Source: Duganella phyllosphaerae (GTDB taxonomy: Bacteria; Pseudomonadota; Gammaproteobacteria; Burkholderiales; Burkholderiaceae_D). From it: a stretch of DNA of 32,919 nt. Position numbers and translations under genes: made by a program. The notes under the pieces were generated by a model that was given only the letters and a program-made list of their open reading frames with translations, ran no database searches and was not told the DNA's origin. The number at the start of each line of letters is the position of its first letter. Position 1 is the stretch's first letter. The DNA is taken from the NCBI RefSeq assembly GCF_001758785.1, contig NZ_LROM01000118.1, positions 1-32,919 on the forward strand, in the 5' to 3' direction. Below, piece after piece: positions 17,903-27,605 of the stretch.

Positions 17903-19252
17903 TTACTTCTTTTCGGTACGCTTGTCGAACGGGTTTTTACCCGTGCGCAGCTCGATACGCAGCGGCGTGCCTATCAAACTGAACGTGTCGCGGAAATGCT
18001 TCTCGAGGTAGCGCTTGTACGGATCGCCCACCGCTTCCAGGGCGTTGCCGTGGATGACGATGACCGGCGGGTTCATGCCGCCCTGGTGCGCATAGCGCAG
18101 CTTCGGACGGATCGAACCCTTGCGCCGTGGCTCCTGCTTTTCCACCGCTTCGATCAGCGCGCGGGTGAGCTTGGGCGTGGACAGGTTGCACATTGCAGCC
18201 GCGTAAGCCGCATCGACCGACTTCATCAGTGGACCGATGCCCTGCGACTTCAGTGCAGAGATAAAGTGCATCTTGGCGAACGACAGGAAGTCGAGCTTGC
18301 GGTCGATGTCGATCTTGATCTCGTCGCGCTCGTCGGTGCGCAGGCCGTCCCACTTGTTGACGGCGATCACCAGCGCGCGGCCCGTTTCCAGCACGAAGCC
18401 GGCGATGTGGGCATCCTGCTCGGAGATATCCTGCTGGGCGTCGAGCATCAGCACGACCACGTTGGCTTCCGAGATCGACTGCAGGGTTTTGACGACCGAG
18501 AATTTCTCGATCGCTTCGAACACCTTGCCGCGGCGGCGAATACCGGCCGTGTCGATCAGCGTGTACTGCTTGCCTTCGCGCTCGAACGGAATCTCGATCG
18601 AGTCGCGGGTAGTGCCCGGCATGTCGAAGGCGATCACGCGCTCTTCGCCGACCAGGGTGTTGATCAGGGTCGATTTGCCCACGTTGGGACGACCGACCAG
18701 GGCGATCTTGACACCGCGCTGGGCGGGATCGAGTTCTTCCGGCTCGTCGGGACGCTGGGCAAAGGCCAGGTTCAGCGCCTCCTCCACCAGGTCGGCCACG
18801 CCGTCGCCGTGCGCGGACGAGATCGAATACGGCTCGCCCATGCCCAGCTCGTAAAAGTCGGAGACCACGGCGGTATAGCGCATGCCTTCCGATTTATTCA
18901 CGACCAGCATGACCGGACGGCCGCTTTTACGCAGGAAGTCGGTAATGGTTTTATCATGCGGCGTCAGGCCCTGGCGGCCGTCGACGAGGAACACGACGAT
19001 GTCGGCCTCGGCTACGGCTTGCTTGGTCTGCTTGGCCATCTGATGCATGATGCCTTCCTTGGCGACCGGCTCGAAGCCGCCCGTGTCGATGACGAGGAAG
19101 GGACGTTCGCCGACACGGCCCTCGCCATAGTGACGATCGCGCGTCAACCCAGGCAAGTCCGCCACCAGCGCATCGCGCGAGCGGGTCAGACGATTAAACA
19201 AGGTCGATTTCCCTACATTGGGTCGACCCACAAGTGCGATTACCGGCTTCAT
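17903..19252 (-). CDS. der: Ribosome assembly GTPase Der (EngA)
   Basis: Der is an essential GTPase with two tandem G domains that acts in 50S subunit maturation. The 449-residue product has two copies of GRPNVGKST (residues 8-16 and again near 190), two G3 motifs (DTGGFE and DTAGIRRRG) and two G4 motifs (NKSE and NKWD), followed by a KH-like C-terminal domain that ends in a basic tail (GKNPFDKRTEKK). The length is normal. It lies 4 bases after bamB, so the two are co-transcribed. Confidence 0.98.
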   Translation of the reverse strand: MKPVIALVGRPNVGKSTLFNRLTRSRDALVADLPGLTRDRHYGEGRVGERPFLVIDTGGFEPVAKEGIMHQMAKQTKQAVAEADIVVFLVDGRQGLTPHDKTITDFLRKSGRPVMLVVNKSEGMRYTAVVSDFYELGMGEPYSISSAHGDGVADLVEEALNLAFAQRPDEPEELDPAQRGVKIALVGRPNVGKSTLINTLVGEERVIAFDMPGTTRDSIEIPFEREGKQYTLIDTAGIRRRGKVFEAIEKFSVVKTLQSISEANVVVLMLDAQQDISEQDAHIAGFVLETGRALVIAVNKWDGLRTDERDEIKIDIDRKLDFLSFAKMHFISALKSQGIGPLMKSVDAAYAAAMCNLSTPKLTRALIEAVEKQEPRRKGSIRPKLRYAHQGGMNPPVIVIHGNALEAVGDPYKRYLEKHFRDTFSLIGTPLRIELRTGKNPFDKRTEKK

Positions 19253-19256
19253 TGAA

Positions 19257-20393
19257 TTACTCGACCGCGAGAGCGGTCACAGTTCCTGCTTGAGTTTGAA
19301 AAATCAAATTCGAGCCGGCGATGACGGGAGCCGACTGGATCGGGCTGCCATCGGTCGCGACTCGACCTAGCAAAGCGCCATCTTCCCGCGACAGGAAGTG
19401 GATGTAACCCTGGTAGTCGCCAACGGCCACGGCGCGGCCATACGACACGGGGGTCGAGAGGCGGCGATAGGACAGCTTGTCGTTCTTCCAGGCGTTGCTG
19501 CCGCTTTCGCGGCTATAGGCGGCAACTTCGCCCTTGTCGTCGGAGACGAATACAAAACGCTGGTCCACCGCCACGCCCACGTCGGACGAAGCAGGCTTGC
19601 TCCAGGACGGCGCGCCGGTGGTGGCGTCGTAGCAGGCCACGCGGCCCTGGTACGACACGGCGCACACATCTTTTTCGAAAATCACGGGCGCGCCGGCAAT
19701 GTCGGTCACGCGTTCGAGTTCGGTCGCGCCACGTGGCTCACCGACCGCCACTTCGAAGCGCGGCAAACCGCCAACCAGGGCCAGCACCACCAGCTTGCCG
19801 CCCGGCTGGGCGACATACACGTTCGGGCCGTTGATCACCATGCCCGGCGCATTGCGCAGGGTCAGCGCCGGCGTGGTACGGGTGACGTTCCAGCGCTTGG
19901 CGCCGGTCTTGGCTTCGTACGCGGTAATCACGTTATCGACACTGCGTACCACCACCACCCCGCCACCGACCACCGGCGAAGACAGCACTTCGCTCGATGC
20001 TTGTGCTTTCCACAATTCTTTACCGTTGGCATCAAAGGCTAGGATAACACCTTTCTTGTCGCCAACCACCACCACCTCGCCATCGCTGCCCACGCCGGCC
20101 GTCAGGTCGGTGCCGGTCTTGATGCGCCAGATTTCCTTGCCAGTGGCGGCATTCACGCGCGCCAGCACGCCGTCGCCGTCGGCCAGGTAGACGCTGTCGC
20201 CAGCGAGCACCGGGGTGAAGACGGCATTGCCGGCCTTGCCCAGCGAATACTTCCAGGCCACCGGCGGCTGCATGCTGCCCGGTGGTTCGACCAGCGGTGC
20301 TGGCTGGTTCTTGGTGTCTTTCGAGCCAAACAAGGAGCAACCAGCCAACAGTGCCAGCAGGCTTGCAGCAATAGCTTTTTCGGTGATGCGCAT
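19257..20393 (-). CDS. bamB: Outer membrane assembly lipoprotein BamB
   Basis: BamB is a lipoprotein of the BAM complex that helps insert beta-barrel proteins into the outer membrane. The 378-residue product has a lipoprotein signal ending LLALLAGC, with Cys19 the lipidated residue, and then a beta-propeller made of PQQ-like blades (for example YLADGDGVLARVNAATGKEIW and VVVVRSVDNVITAYEAKTG). A TTG four codons upstream is in frame but has AGCAAGG directly against it; the ATG (MRITEKAIAA) is preferred. It sits between the yfgM-like gene and der, the usual order. Confidence 0.95.
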   Translation of the reverse strand: MRITEKAIAASLLALLAGCSLFGSKDTKNQPAPLVEPPGSMQPPVAWKYSLGKAGNAVFTPVLAGDSVYLADGDGVLARVNAATGKEIWRIKTGTDLTAGVGSDGEVVVVGDKKGVILAFDANGKELWKAQASSEVLSSPVVGGGVVVVRSVDNVITAYEAKTGAKRWNVTRTTPALTLRNAPGMVINGPNVYVAQPGGKLVVLALVGGLPRFEVAVGEPRGATELERVTDIAGAPVIFEKDVCAVSYQGRVACYDATTGAPSWSKPASSDVGVAVDQRFVFVSDDKGEVAAYSRESGSNAWKNDKLSYRRLSTPVSYGRAVAVGDYQGYIHFLSREDGALLGRVATDGSPIQSAPVIAGSNLIFQTQAGTVTALAVE

Positions 20394-20450
20394 AAAATTT
20401 TTCAACCTTGCTCGTTACGGGTTATCCGGAGTCGTGGAACGCGCTGACGC

Positions 20451-21113
20451 TTACGCCGCTGCCTTGGCTGGTTTGTCGGCCGGCACGCTGCCGCCGATCG
20501 CTTCCAGCTTCAGCTGGATCAGCTGGCGGCCCGGGTTTTTCTTGTCGGTGGCGTCCAGCGCAGCCTGGTAGGCGGTGCGCGCTTCGGCCAGCTTGTTCTG
20601 GGCCGCCAGGATGTCGCCCTTGCGGTCGGCCACCGAGCCGGCAAACGCTGGCGGCACGTTGCCGTCCAGCGCTTTCAGCGCCTGGTCATACGCTTTTTCA
20701 TCGAGCAGCAAACCGGCCAGGCGCACCTTGGCGATCGCCTTGAACTCGTCGGCGCCGTGCTCGATCGCCCATTGCAGTTGGGCCTTGGCGGTCTTGGCGT
20801 CGTTGGCATCGAAGGCGCTCTTGGCGGCCACCAGTGCGCTCATCGGGGCGTAAGCGGTGCTGGCGAACTTGCTTTCCATGTCGGTGGCGGCGCGCTGGAC
20901 CTTGGTGTTGTCCTTGGCTTCGACCGCGCGTTGCAGTTCCTCGTACAGGGCCGAGGCCTGGGTGGTCTGGTTGCGCTGGTAGTAGTTCCAGCCAGCCCAG
21001 CCGGAGTAAGCGGCCAGGGCGATGATGATGATCCAGGTCGTCAGGTTGCCGTAACGCTCCCACCATGCTTTGAGCGTAGCGAGTTGTTCTTGTTCTTCGA
21101 GATCGTATGCCAT
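20451..21113 (-). CDS. YfgM-like tetratricopeptide membrane protein
   Basis: The 220-residue product has a short cytoplasmic N-terminus (MAYDLEEQEQLATLKAWWERYG), one transmembrane segment (about 24-43) and a periplasmic helical TPR-like domain with Ala-rich repeats. This is the YfgM family; in E. coli YfgM works with the chaperone PpiD near the SecYEG translocon and assists protein traffic through the periplasm. It lies between hisS and bamB, as in most proteobacteria, with gaps of 46 and 57 bases. Confidence 0.92.
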   Translation of the reverse strand: MAYDLEEQEQLATLKAWWERYGNLTTWIIIIALAAYSGWAGWNYYQRNQTTQASALYEELQRAVEAKDNTKVQRAATDMESKFASTAYAPMSALVAAKSAFDANDAKTAKAQLQWAIEHGADEFKAIAKVRLAGLLLDEKAYDQALKALDGNVPPAFAGSVADRKGDILAAQNKLAEARTAYQAALDATDKKNPGRQLIQLKLEAIGGSVPADKPAKAAA

Positions 21114-21159
21114 GTCAGTTCGTCTGCTAAAAAGTTAGGAAGGTTTGAATACAAACAGC

Positions 21160-22509
21160 TTAGTGATTGCAGTGCTCGTCGTGCACGTGGTGGTGATGGT
21201 CGCCGCTGCCGGTGATCTGGTCCACCACGTAGTCGACCACTTCGTCGAACGGTACGGTGGCCTGCTGCTCGCCTTCGGCGCCGCGCATGGCCTTGACCGA
21301 CGCGGTGTGGTTGGTCACTTCGTCTTCACCGATGATGACCGCGAACGACGCGCCGCTGCCGTCGGCTTTTTTCATCTGGTTCTTGAAGCTGCCGGGGCCG
21401 TTGGCGGTCGAGCCATGCATGATCACGTCGAGGCCGGCGTCGCGCAGGCGTTCACCGAGCACGAACGATTGCAGCTGGGCTGCCTCGCCCTGGTGCACCA
21501 GGTACACGTCGCACAGGTTAGGCTGCTCAGGCTCGCCCACTTCCTTCATCAACTCGAGCAGGCGCTCGATGCCCATGGCGAAACCGACAGCTGGCGTGGG
21601 CTTGCCGCCGAACGAGGCGATCAGCGGATCGTAACGGCCGCCCGCGCACACGGTGCCTTGCGAGCCCAGCGCATCGGTGACCCACTCGAACACGGTGCGG
21701 TTGTAGTAATCGAGGCCGCGCACCAGACGCGGGTTGATCACGTACGGGATGTTGTTGTGGTCGAGGATCTTGCGCACGCCGTTAAAGTGCGCCAGCGATT
21801 CTTCGCCCAGGTAGTCGAGCAGTTTCGGCGCGCCGTTGACCATGTCCTGCATGGCAGGGTTCTTGGTGTCGAGGATGCGCAGCGGGTTGCTGTGCAGGCG
21901 GCGCTTGGCTTCGGCGTCGAGCAGCGCTTCGTGGCTTTCCAGGTACGCGATCAGGTCCACGCGGTGGCGCGCGCGCTCGCCGGCGTCGCCGATCGAGTTC
22001 AGTTCGAGGCGGATGTTTTCCAGGCCCAGGTCGTCCCACAGGCGGCGGCACAGCATGATCATCTCGGCATCGATGTCCGGACCGGTAAAGCCCACGGCTT
22101 CGCAACCGAACTGGTAGAACTGGCGATAGCGGCCGCGCTGCGGACGCTCGTGGCGGAACATCGGTCCCGTGTACCACACGCGCTTCGGACCTTCGTACAC
22201 CAGGTTATGCTCGATCACCGCGCGCACCGCGCCGGCCGTGCCTTCGGGGCGCAGGGTCAGCTGGTCGCCGTTCATCGAATCGGTGAACGAATACATCTCT
22301 TTTTCGACGATGTCGGTCACCGCGCCGATGGCGCGCTTGAACAGCGCCGTGTCTTCCACGATCGGGGTGCGGATCTGCTGGAAGCCATAGCTTTGCACGA
22401 CCGATTGCGCGGTGTTCTCGAACAGCTGCCACAGGTGCGAATCCTGCGGCAGGATGTCGTTCATGCCTTTGACGGCGGTGATTTTTTCAGCTTTTTTATT
22501 TTCGGACAT
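21160..22509 (-). CDS. hisS: Histidyl-tRNA synthetase with His-rich C-terminal tail
   Basis: HisS charges tRNA-His. The 449-residue product has class II motif 2 (around RPEGTAGAVRAVIEHNL), the histidine-binding AGGRYDPL, motif 3 (GFAMGIERLLEL) and a C-terminal anticodon-binding domain. The last 16 residues are GSGDHHHHVHDEHCNH: seven His and one Cys, absent from textbook HisS proteins. The open frame extends 48 codons upstream through the REP-like repeat, giving the repeat-derived peptide SSFPRRRES..WIPACAGMTD; this is rejected as a start because typical HisS begins near the ATG at 22509 (MSENKKAEKITAVKGMNDILP). The ribosome-binding site is weak. Confidence 0.96.
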   Translation of the reverse strand: MSENKKAEKITAVKGMNDILPQDSHLWQLFENTAQSVVQSYGFQQIRTPIVEDTALFKRAIGAVTDIVEKEMYSFTDSMNGDQLTLRPEGTAGAVRAVIEHNLVYEGPKRVWYTGPMFRHERPQRGRYRQFYQFGCEAVGFTGPDIDAEMIMLCRRLWDDLGLENIRLELNSIGDAGERARHRVDLIAYLESHEALLDAEAKRRLHSNPLRILDTKNPAMQDMVNGAPKLLDYLGEESLAHFNGVRKILDHNNIPYVINPRLVRGLDYYNRTVFEWVTDALGSQGTVCAGGRYDPLIASFGGKPTPAVGFAMGIERLLELMKEVGEPEQPNLCDVYLVHQGEAAQLQSFVLGERLRDAGLDVIMHGSTANGPGSFKNQMKKADGSGASFAVIIGEDEVTNHTASVKAMRGAEGEQQATVPFDEVVDYVVDQITGSGDHHHHVHDEHCNH

Positions 22510-22546
22510 ATTCGTTTTCTTTACCGATACCACAACTCTTGAATCC

Positions 22547-22624
22547 GTCATTCCCGCGCACGCGGGAATCCATGCTGAGCATCCTGGCCGGCGGTCTATG
22601 GATTCCCGCCTGCGCGGGAATGAC
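22547..22624. repeat. REP-like inverted pair, copy 2 (between ispG and hisS)
   Basis: The unit beginning GTCATTCCCGCGCACGCGGG (22547-22572) is followed 26 bases later by the inverse unit ending CCTGCGCGGGAATGAC (22599-22624). The units match copy 1 at 13803-13877 almost base for base, while the central spacer differs. It fills most of the 156-base gap upstream of hisS and would fold strongly in the ispG-hisS transcript. Confidence 0.82.
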
Positions 22625-22665
22625 GACTCTACGGCCAGCGGCGCTGACGGCATTTAACTATACAA

Positions 22666-23934
22666 CTACGCTGCCACAGCCTTGCCGTAGTTGGCCTTCA
22701 CATAATTCAACACGATCTCGTGAAACTCTTCCACGATCCGTTCGCCGCGCAAGGTCGCAAACTTGGCGCCATCGACAAACACCGGCGCAGCCGGCGATTC
22801 GCCGGTGCCGGGCAGGCTGATGCCGATGTTGGCGTGTTTCGATTCGCCGGGGCCATTGACGATGCAGCCCATCACGGCCACGTTCATCGCTTCCACGCCC
22901 GGGTAGGTCTTTTTCCATTCCGGCATCTGGTCGCGCAGGAAGGTCTGGATGTTGTCGGCCAGTTCCTGGAAGGTCGTCGACGTAGTACGGCCGCAACCGG
23001 GGCATGCAATCACCATCGGCGTGAACTTGCGCAGGCCCATGGTTTGCAGGATTTCCTGCCCCACTACCACTTCCTTGGTGCGGTCGCCACCCGGCTCCGG
23101 CGTGAGCGAGATGCGGATGGTGTCGCCGATACCCTCTTGCAGCAGCACCGACAGCGCGGCGGTGGACGCCACGATGCCTTTGCTGCCCATGCCCGCTTCG
23201 GTCAAGCCCAGGTGCAGCGGATAGTCGCAGCGCTTGCCCAGTTCGCGGTACACGGCGATCAGGTCCTGCACGCCGGAGACCTTGCACGACAGGATGATCT
23301 TGTCGCGCGCCAGGCCCAGTTCTTCGGCGCGCACGGCGTTCTCGATGGCCGACGTGATCAGCGCCTCGTACATGACCTGCTGCGCGGTCCACGGCTCGGC
23401 GCGGCCGGCGTTTTCATCCATGATGCGCGCCAGCAGCGCCTGGTCCAGGCTGCCCCAGTTGACGCCGATGCGCACCGGCTTGTTGTAGCGCGCCGCCACT
23501 TCGATCATCTGTGCAAACTGGGTGTCGCGCTTGGCGCCCTTGCCCACGTTGCCCGGGTTGATGCGGTACTTCGACAGCGCCTTGGCGCACTCGGGATAGT
23601 CATTCAACAGCGTGTGGCCGTTGTAGTGAAAATCGCCGACCAGCGGCACATCGACGTCCATCTTGTCGAGCTGTTCGCGGATGTAGGGCACGGCTTCGGC
23701 CGACTCGGGGCGGTCCACGGTCAGGCGTACCAGCTCGGACCCGGCGCGGGCCAGGTCGCGGATCTGGATCGCGGTTTCGATGGCGTTGGCGGTGTCGGTA
23801 TTGGTCATCGACTGCACCACCACGGGGGCGTCGCCGCCCACCCAGATCTGGCGCTGGCCGTGCGCCACCAGCACGCTGCGGCTGGCGCGGCGCGGTGACT
23901 GGCCCGAAGGAATAGCTGTTGGCGTAGAAGACAT
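22666..23934 (-). CDS. ispG: 4-hydroxy-3-methylbut-2-enyl diphosphate synthase
   Basis: IspG is the 4Fe-4S enzyme of the MEP pathway that converts MEcPP to HMBPP, the next-to-last step to isoprenoid precursors. The 422-residue product has the N-terminal TIM-barrel part (VVVQSMTNTDTANAIET, VRLTVDRPESAEAVP, RINPGNVG) and the C-terminal reductase-like part with the cluster cysteines in ACPGCGRTT and GCIVNGPGE. The length fits the proteobacterial two-domain form. It lies 23 bases after rodZ and before hisS, the conserved order. Confidence 0.97.
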   Translation of the reverse strand: MSSTPTAIPSGQSPRRASRSVLVAHGQRQIWVGGDAPVVVQSMTNTDTANAIETAIQIRDLARAGSELVRLTVDRPESAEAVPYIREQLDKMDVDVPLVGDFHYNGHTLLNDYPECAKALSKYRINPGNVGKGAKRDTQFAQMIEVAARYNKPVRIGVNWGSLDQALLARIMDENAGRAEPWTAQQVMYEALITSAIENAVRAEELGLARDKIILSCKVSGVQDLIAVYRELGKRCDYPLHLGLTEAGMGSKGIVASTAALSVLLQEGIGDTIRISLTPEPGGDRTKEVVVGQEILQTMGLRKFTPMVIACPGCGRTTSTTFQELADNIQTFLRDQMPEWKKTYPGVEAMNVAVMGCIVNGPGESKHANIGISLPGTGESPAAPVFVDGAKFATLRGERIVEEFHEIVLNYVKANYGKAVAA

Positions 23935-23957
23935 GGTCGTTTAACTCGGTACTTGAT

Positions 23958-24854
23958 TTATTTAATGTTCACGCGGGCGATGGTGCCGCCGGCGATTTGC
24001 GGCAACGCCAGCGGCGCGCCGCCCAGCGACGCCTGAACACCGGCGGGCTTGCCGACGATCAGCAGCGACGGGCCCTTGATGTCGAAGGTTTCGGTGCTGC
24101 CGGCCTTGACCACGCGCGAAATCAGCGGCGCGGCGCCCGGACGACGAATCTCGACCCACGAATCCTCGGTCACTTTCAACACCAGCGCGGTGCCGGTCAG
24201 GCTGGCGGCGCTGCCACCATCGACCGGTGGCACCGACACCAGCGGCACATTGGGCGACTGCAGCGCTGCGGTTTCCTGGCCTGGTTTGACCAGCGTGGTC
24301 TCGAGCGGCGCCACCGTCGTATCGGTCTTGGCCGGCTCGGTGGCCACGGCAGCGCTATCGGCGCCACGTTCGAACAACGCCAGCGTGTGGGCAATCAGGC
24401 CGCTCTGGTAGAGGAAAATCCCGCCGACCACGACCACCACCGCTACCCCGCCCATCACCCAGGCGCCGGTATGCGAGTGGCGCGACTTCATCAGCGGCAT
24501 CCGCGTATCGGAGAAGGTGGCGGCTATTTCCTTGCGCGGGGGCGATACCTCGGGGCTGGTGGGCGAACGCACTTCGATCATCGCCACCAGCGGCGTGGCG
24601 TCGATGCGCACCACCTTGGCATAGGCGCGCACGAAACCGCGCGTGACCGCCATATTGGGCAACGATGCATAATCGCCGGCTTCGAGCGCCACCACCTGGC
24701 GCGGCGCCAGCTTGAGCTGGTCGGCGATCTGTTCCACGGACAGGCCCAGCGCTTCGCGCTGTTCCTTCAATTGTGCTCCGGGCGTGGCCAGGCCGGTTTT
24801 GGCCTGGTCTTTTGGCGGTTCTACCCACTCAGAATTCATTGCTGTCTCACTCAT
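23958..24854 (-). CDS. rodZ: RodZ-like cytoskeleton/cell-shape protein
   Basis: RodZ links MreB filaments to the inner membrane and the elongation machinery. The 298-residue product has an N-terminal Xre-type helix-turn-helix (about 26-95, with LKEQREALGLSVEQIADQLK), a transmembrane segment (about 131-149), a Thr/Pro-rich linker and a C-terminal DUF4115 beta domain (about 225-298, with VTEDSWVEIRR). The chosen ATG overlaps the pilW-like stop by 8 bases; the ATG at 24839 (MNSEWVEPP) is an alternative. The longer frame to 24986 is pilW shadow. Confidence 0.9.
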   Translation of the reverse strand: MSETAMNSEWVEPPKDQAKTGLATPGAQLKEQREALGLSVEQIADQLKLAPRQVVALEAGDYASLPNMAVTRGFVRAYAKVVRIDATPLVAMIEVRSPTSPEVSPPRKEIAATFSDTRMPLMKSRHSHTGAWVMGGVAVVVVVGGIFLYQSGLIAHTLALFERGADSAAVATEPAKTDTTVAPLETTLVKPGQETAALQSPNVPLVSVPPVDGGSAASLTGTALVLKVTEDSWVEIRRPGAAPLISRVVKAGSTETFDIKGPSLLIVGKPAGVQASLGGAPLALPQIAGGTIARVNIK

Positions 24855-25673
24855 CAAACGCCCCACGTTGATAAGCAGCATACTCGGTCGAGCCGGGGTA
24901 GCGGGTACGCAACTGCGTGACCCAACCAGCTTGTTTTCCCGTATCGCCCACCTGATGCTGCACTTTAATCCCGAGCCACAGCACATCGGCCGTCAGGCTC
25001 TCCATCTTTGCCACGTCGCCCAGGCGGGTCACGAAGAAATGCGCGCGCTGAACATCGCGTTTTTCCACGTACAGCCGCGCCAGGTTGGCGTTGGTGGCCG
25101 GCAGATCGGGCGTCAACTGCAACGCTTGCAGCAGATAACGCTCCGCGCTGGCGTAATCCTTGATTTTCAATGCACACGCGCCAGCATTGTTGGCGGCGCT
25201 GGCCGGCGAGCGGTAAGCGCGGTTGGCCAGCGCGGTATCGAACAGCGGCAACGCCTCGGCCACGCGGCCGCTCTCGCACAAAAAAGAGCCGTAATTGTTG
25301 GCCAGGTCCGGATTTTCCGGCGCCAGCTTGCGGGCGCGGCGGAAACTCTCGTCGGCGGCAGCGGGTTGACCCAGCGCTTGCTCGATCAGGCCGCGCAAGC
25401 CCAATGCTTCGGCGTTGTCGGGCTCGGCAGCGAGCGCCAGCTTGATTTCGCCCAGCGCCACCGTGTACTGGCCCTGCTCGAAATAGCCGACCGCCAGTTG
25501 CGTGCGAATCGCCGCCTTGCGCTCGGCGCTGCCCGGCGTCCGCGCGCTGTCGGCGCCACGGGCAGATTGTGGACTATCCGGGGTCGTGACGCAACCGCCC
25601 AGTGCGACGGCCAGCAGCGGGAACATCCCGAGCATGGCCATGCGACACCGGTTTTGCTGCGCCCAACGCGCCA

Positions 25674-25674
<1 letters not shown>
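24847..25674 (-). CDS. pilW: PilW/PilF-type TPR lipoprotein (type IV pilus biogenesis)
   Basis: The 275-residue product has a lipoprotein signal (LLAVALGGC, Cys28) and about five to six TPR repeats (for example QLAVGYFEQGQYTVALGEIK and NNAGACALKIKDYASAERYL). PilF/PilW is the outer-membrane pilotin that helps assemble the PilQ secretin of type IV pili. The position between rlmN and rodZ is the classical one. The start overlaps the rlmN stop as TGATG, so translation is coupled. No other pilus gene is in this window. Confidence 0.9.
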
Positions 25675-26846
<1,172 letters not shown>

Positions 26847-26863
26847 AGTCTATTCAAAACAGT

Positions 26864-26898
26864 ACAAAAAATTTCCGTTTCCACCAAGGTGGAAACGG
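26864..26898 (-). terminator. Intrinsic terminator of ndk
   Basis: On the minus strand CCGTTTCCACC and GGTGGAAACGG (26875-26885 and 26888-26898) form a perfect 11-base stem with a 2-base centre, followed by AAATTTTTTG. It lies 15 bases after the ndk stop codon and 17 bases before rlmN. Confidence 0.85.
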
Positions 26899-26913
26899 GA
26901 ACATTACAAAAAA

Positions 26914-27321
26914 TTACTTGCCGAAGAAGTAGGCGATTTCTACTTGTGCGGCTTCAACAGCGTCCGAACCGTGAACGGCGTTGGCGTCGATCGAGTCGGC
27001 GAAATCAGCACGGATGGTGCCTTTGTCAGCCTTCTTAGGATCGGTAGCGCCCATCAGTTCGCGGTTTTTCAGGACGGCGTTTTCGCCTTCCAGGGCCTGG
27101 ATCATGACTGGACCCGACACCATGAAATCGACCAGATCCTTGAAGAAGCCGCGCTCTTTGTGCGCAGCGTAGAAGCCTTCAGCTTCTTCACGCGACAGTT
27201 GCTTCATTTGCGCAGCAACGATCTTCAGGCCAGCGTTTTCGAAGCGGCTGTAGATTTGGCCGATTACGTTTTTTGCAACTGCGTCTGGTTTGATGATCGA
27301 CAGGGTGCGTTCGATTGCCAT
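26914..27321 (-). CDS. ndk: Nucleoside diphosphate kinase
   Basis: Ndk moves the gamma-phosphate of ATP to other nucleoside diphosphates through a phosphohistidine and keeps NTP/dNTP pools balanced. The 135-residue product has the full core: ERTLSIIKPDAV (4-15), the active-site His117 in NAVHGSDA, and RADFADS before it. It ends at YFFGK, six residues or so shorter than the common 141-residue form, which is outside the catalytic site. GGAG lies eight bases before the ATG. It stands alone, with an intrinsic terminator after it. Confidence 0.97.
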   Translation of the reverse strand: MAIERTLSIIKPDAVAKNVIGQIYSRFENAGLKIVAAQMKQLSREEAEGFYAAHKERGFFKDLVDFMVSGPVMIQALEGENAVLKNRELMGATDPKKADKGTIRADFADSIDANAVHGSDAVEAAQVEIAYFFGK

Positions 27322-27532
27322 TTGAAAAACTCCAATAAAAAGAAAGGTTTAAAACAAGAATTGATAGTTCAATCAACCTTCGATTTTAACATAGAACACT
27401 TGCGCATTCCTAAAACCGGCACCACATTGGCCCGAACAATGGCGCTGCGCGGGCATTTTTGGGGCGGGCTGGCACCATATCGGGCGCTTACCGCTTGTTT
27501 AAGCCCCCTTTAAGTGCTTTTGCCCCAGTTTT

Positions 27533-27562
27533 TTGGGTAATTATGCGCGGGCGTGCTATCCT
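27533..27562 (+). promoter_or_regulatory. Possible promoter of the Bax1-I family gene
   Basis: TTGGGT (27533-27538) and TATCCT (27557-27562) are 18 bases apart, 44 bases before the start codon. Both boxes are imperfect. The rest of the 284-base region shared with ndk shows TTGATAGTTCAATCAA (27361-27376), a dyad that would lie in the ndk leader, and no other recognised element. Confidence 0.35.
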
Positions 27563-27605
27563 TTTAACTAAGCGGATTTGCTCCGCACCAACTATTGGAG
27601 GCATC

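Noticed and set aside
21160..21207. HisS His-rich end as an engineered affinity tag
   Set aside because: The sequence is not a plain run of six His, continues with VHDEHCNH, uses mixed codons and lies in natural chromosomal context.
13803..22624. The two REP-like elements as parts of a CRISPR array or an insertion sequence
   Set aside because: Only two copies are present almost 9 kb apart, with no spacer array, no cas genes, no transposase frame and no target duplication that I can see.
22510..22653. Extension of HisS by 48 residues
   Set aside because: The extension is a translation of the REP-like repeat, a common annotation error in genomes with such repeats.
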